NCBI GenBank assembly: GCA_900708905.1
Contig: CAADRB010000038.1
Coordinates: 569,892-633,891, forward strand
DNA length: 64,000 nucleotides
Reading direction: 5' to 3'
DNA from: Hymenolepis diminuta
Lineage: Eukaryota; Platyhelminthes; Cestoda; Cyclophyllidea; Hymenolepididae
Under the pieces are notes generated by a model. It did not search any database. It was given only the letters and a program-made list of their open reading frames with translations, and had not been told where the DNA came from. Below, in pieces: positions 62,620 to 64,000 of this stretch (the first letter of the stretch is position 1; each line of letters starts with the position of its first letter). The translations under genes were made by a program, and so were the position numbers.

Positions 62620-62915
62620 CGTTGAAGGTCTATCGAGGCCACATCGACCAAATAGACGGAATAAGTCAAGTCACTCATGTCGTCAGATCAGTTCGGAGGT
62701 ACCAGACAAGCCACTCCACTTTATTAATTAGTAAATTAGGTTTATATACAAAACATTTCTTTGTTAGACGTCAGTCATGTCTTGTTGTCGGTGTCTCGGC
62801 GTGATGATCAACATCTGTTTAGATATTTATATGCAGACACACAAACGCATAACGGGACCATCTGCAGACACTACAATGGAAATCTTATCGCCAGTTAATC
62901 TGTTGGCTATAGTAA
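62620..62915 (+). repeat. Dispersed repeat, family A, copy 3
   Basis: Starts about 650 bp after copy 2 starts and in the same orientation. It shares CACTCATGTCGTCAGATCAGTTCGGAGGT-type sequence (compare copy 2, CACTCATGTCGCCAGATCAGTTCGGAGGT) and the later GTGATGATC and GGGACC blocks. It is shorter at the 3' side than copies 1 and 2. Confidence 0.6.
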
Positions 62916-63477
62916 TAAATGGAACATTCAGTGAATTCTAAAGTTGAAACTGGGAAAATACTATAATGTGCAAAATACGTTGGATAATTAATCAATTTTC
63001 TTAGAGTACTTAACGCTGGTATTAGAAGAGCAATGAACTTAGAGAACAAACGGAGATAAATAGGAACTAAGCAAGAAAGAGAATTTATCAATTAAATACA
63101 TAAATCTTATTATTTGGCGAGAGACACAGATGCCGAAAGGAAATAAAACCATTTAATTAATTCTATGTTGTTTCATTTTCAAATTATTTATATTAGGGAT
63201 TCTTATCTAAACATTGTTTTACCTGAATTTGGGATAATAAAAATTACATTTACGTACTAAATACATATTTAAATTCTAGCCCTATCTACGACAACTCAAT
63301 ATATACCATACGACCCTCATATAAATAATAAGAGAATATAAATAAATAATAAATAATAAAATACAAGATTTTGTCAACAAGAAATTCAGTCTTAATATAA
63401 TAAATCTTGATGATTGTTTTAAACGTCTTTCTGTTATCGAGCGCCCTGCACTTTCTAGCTCTGATTATCGTGTTCTA

Positions 63478-64000
63478 ATGGCACCGTCTAAACAGCAAAG
63501 TCAAAAAGGTCCGAAGAAAGGTGGAAAGAAGAAGACGTGGGTTCATTCTACTTTCTTATTGCTTCTTTTAGTGCCGACCCCTTTTCTAAAAAGGAATGGT
63601 ATGAGCTACGTGCTCCTGCAGTCTTCTCGAAGAGAACATGCGCTCGTACTCTGATCACCAGGACGCAGGGCACAAAAATCGCTAGTGAAGGTCTCAAGGG
63701 GCGTGTTATTCAACTGAGCTTGGGGGATCTTAATGACAAAAATCAAGATATTTTCAGGAAATTCAAGCTTCAGGTCGAAGATGTGCAAGGCACAAAGTGT
63801 CTCACCAACTTCCATGGTATGGATCTTACTCGTGACAAGCTCTGTAGTCTTGTCCTTAAATGGCAATCGACCATCGAAGCTCACGTTGATGTTAAAACTA
63901 CTGATGGTTATACTCTCAGATTCTTCGTTATTGCCTTCACCAAGAAGCAAGAGCATCAAAAGTCTCATGCCTATGCCCAGACAACAAGAATAAAGAAGCT
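63478..64000 (+). CDS. RPS3A: 40S ribosomal protein S3A (eS1), 5' part
   Basis: The N-terminal 162 residues or so of the small-subunit ribosomal protein eS1, cut by the window end. Exon 1 is 63478-63536 (19 codons plus two bases, a Lys/Gly-rich tail). A 35-bp intron (63537-63571, GTGGGT...TTTTAG) follows, and exon 2 runs from 63572 to the edge, still open. Diagnostic blocks are [64 protein letters not shown] and [16 protein letters not shown], which follow the animal RPS3A sequence almost block by block. The frame is kept only when the short intron is removed: the split Thr codon is AC/T. The product is cytosolic, in the 40S head-platform region. The missing part should hold roughly the last 100 residues. 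Confidence 0.97.

Larger units (their letters stand above)
61537..63477. other. Intergenic region between CD36-family gene and RPS3A
   Basis: Contains two of the three family A repeats in close succession (61965-62460 and 62620-62915), then AT-rich simple sequence near 63320-63365. An AATAAA at 61794-61799 could be a poly(A) signal for the receptor gene. The bases just before the RPS3A ATG are pyrimidine-patchy (CCCTGCACTTTCTAGCTCT), which may hold the promoter and a short leader. No gene seen. Confidence 0.5.

Noticed and set aside
1..64000. CRISPR arrays, bacterial operons, insertion sequences and viral genes
   Set aside because: No short regularly spaced direct repeats and no viral or bacterial protein seen. 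All supported genes are animal-type with spliceosomal introns or kinase-like.

Overview
This is a eukaryotic window, most likely from a parasitic flatworm. The best fit is a cyclophyllidean tapeworm of the Hymenolepis type, but the species call is inference. Genes have many introns and several introns are only 35-40 bp long (35 bp in RPS3A, 35 and 40 bp in NTAQ1, 35-36 bp in a coiled-coil gene), which is typical of cestodes. The background is AT-rich, intergenic space is long, and diverged dispersed repeats are common. There is no operon structure, CRISPR array or bacterial-type mobile element.

Layout: 1-10291 has no gene I can support. 10292-11030 (minus) is a complete two-exon YEATS4/GAS41 chromatin reader. 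11031-24052 is a second gene-poor stretch with old repeats. 24053-36062 (minus) is a complete seven-exon Islet-type LIM-homeobox gene of 638 codons, spliced in consistent phase throughout, with three CCAAT boxes just upstream. 36063-42397 is gene-poor. 42398-43609 (plus) is an intronless AGC-type kinase-like protein without its catalytic aspartate and DFG glycine, a probable pseudokinase. 46927-47738 (minus) is a five-exon NTAQ1 N-terminal glutamine amidohydrolase. 49779-54159 (plus) is a seven-exon coiled-coil protein that I cannot name and that needs at least one GC-AG intron. 56398-61536 (plus) is a two-exon CD36/LIMP-2-family membrane receptor with an acidic dileucine-like sorting signal. 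63478-64000 (plus) is the 5' part of ribosomal protein S3A (eS1), cut by the window end.

The genes do not form a pathway. They are a transcription factor for neuronal and developmental patterning (Islet), a chromatin reader (YEATS4), a protein-degradation enzyme of the Arg/N-degron pathway (NTAQ1), a lipid or lysosomal receptor (CD36 family), a ribosomal protein, one structural coiled-coil protein and one divergent pseudokinase. The most unusual items are the pseudokinase, a triple NAG acceptor between the two LIM domains of Islet, the GC-AG introns, and several families of diverged dispersed or tandem repeats, one of which carries tRNA-like internal promoter motifs. All homology calls come from reading the translations against remembered family consensus. 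No search was run.
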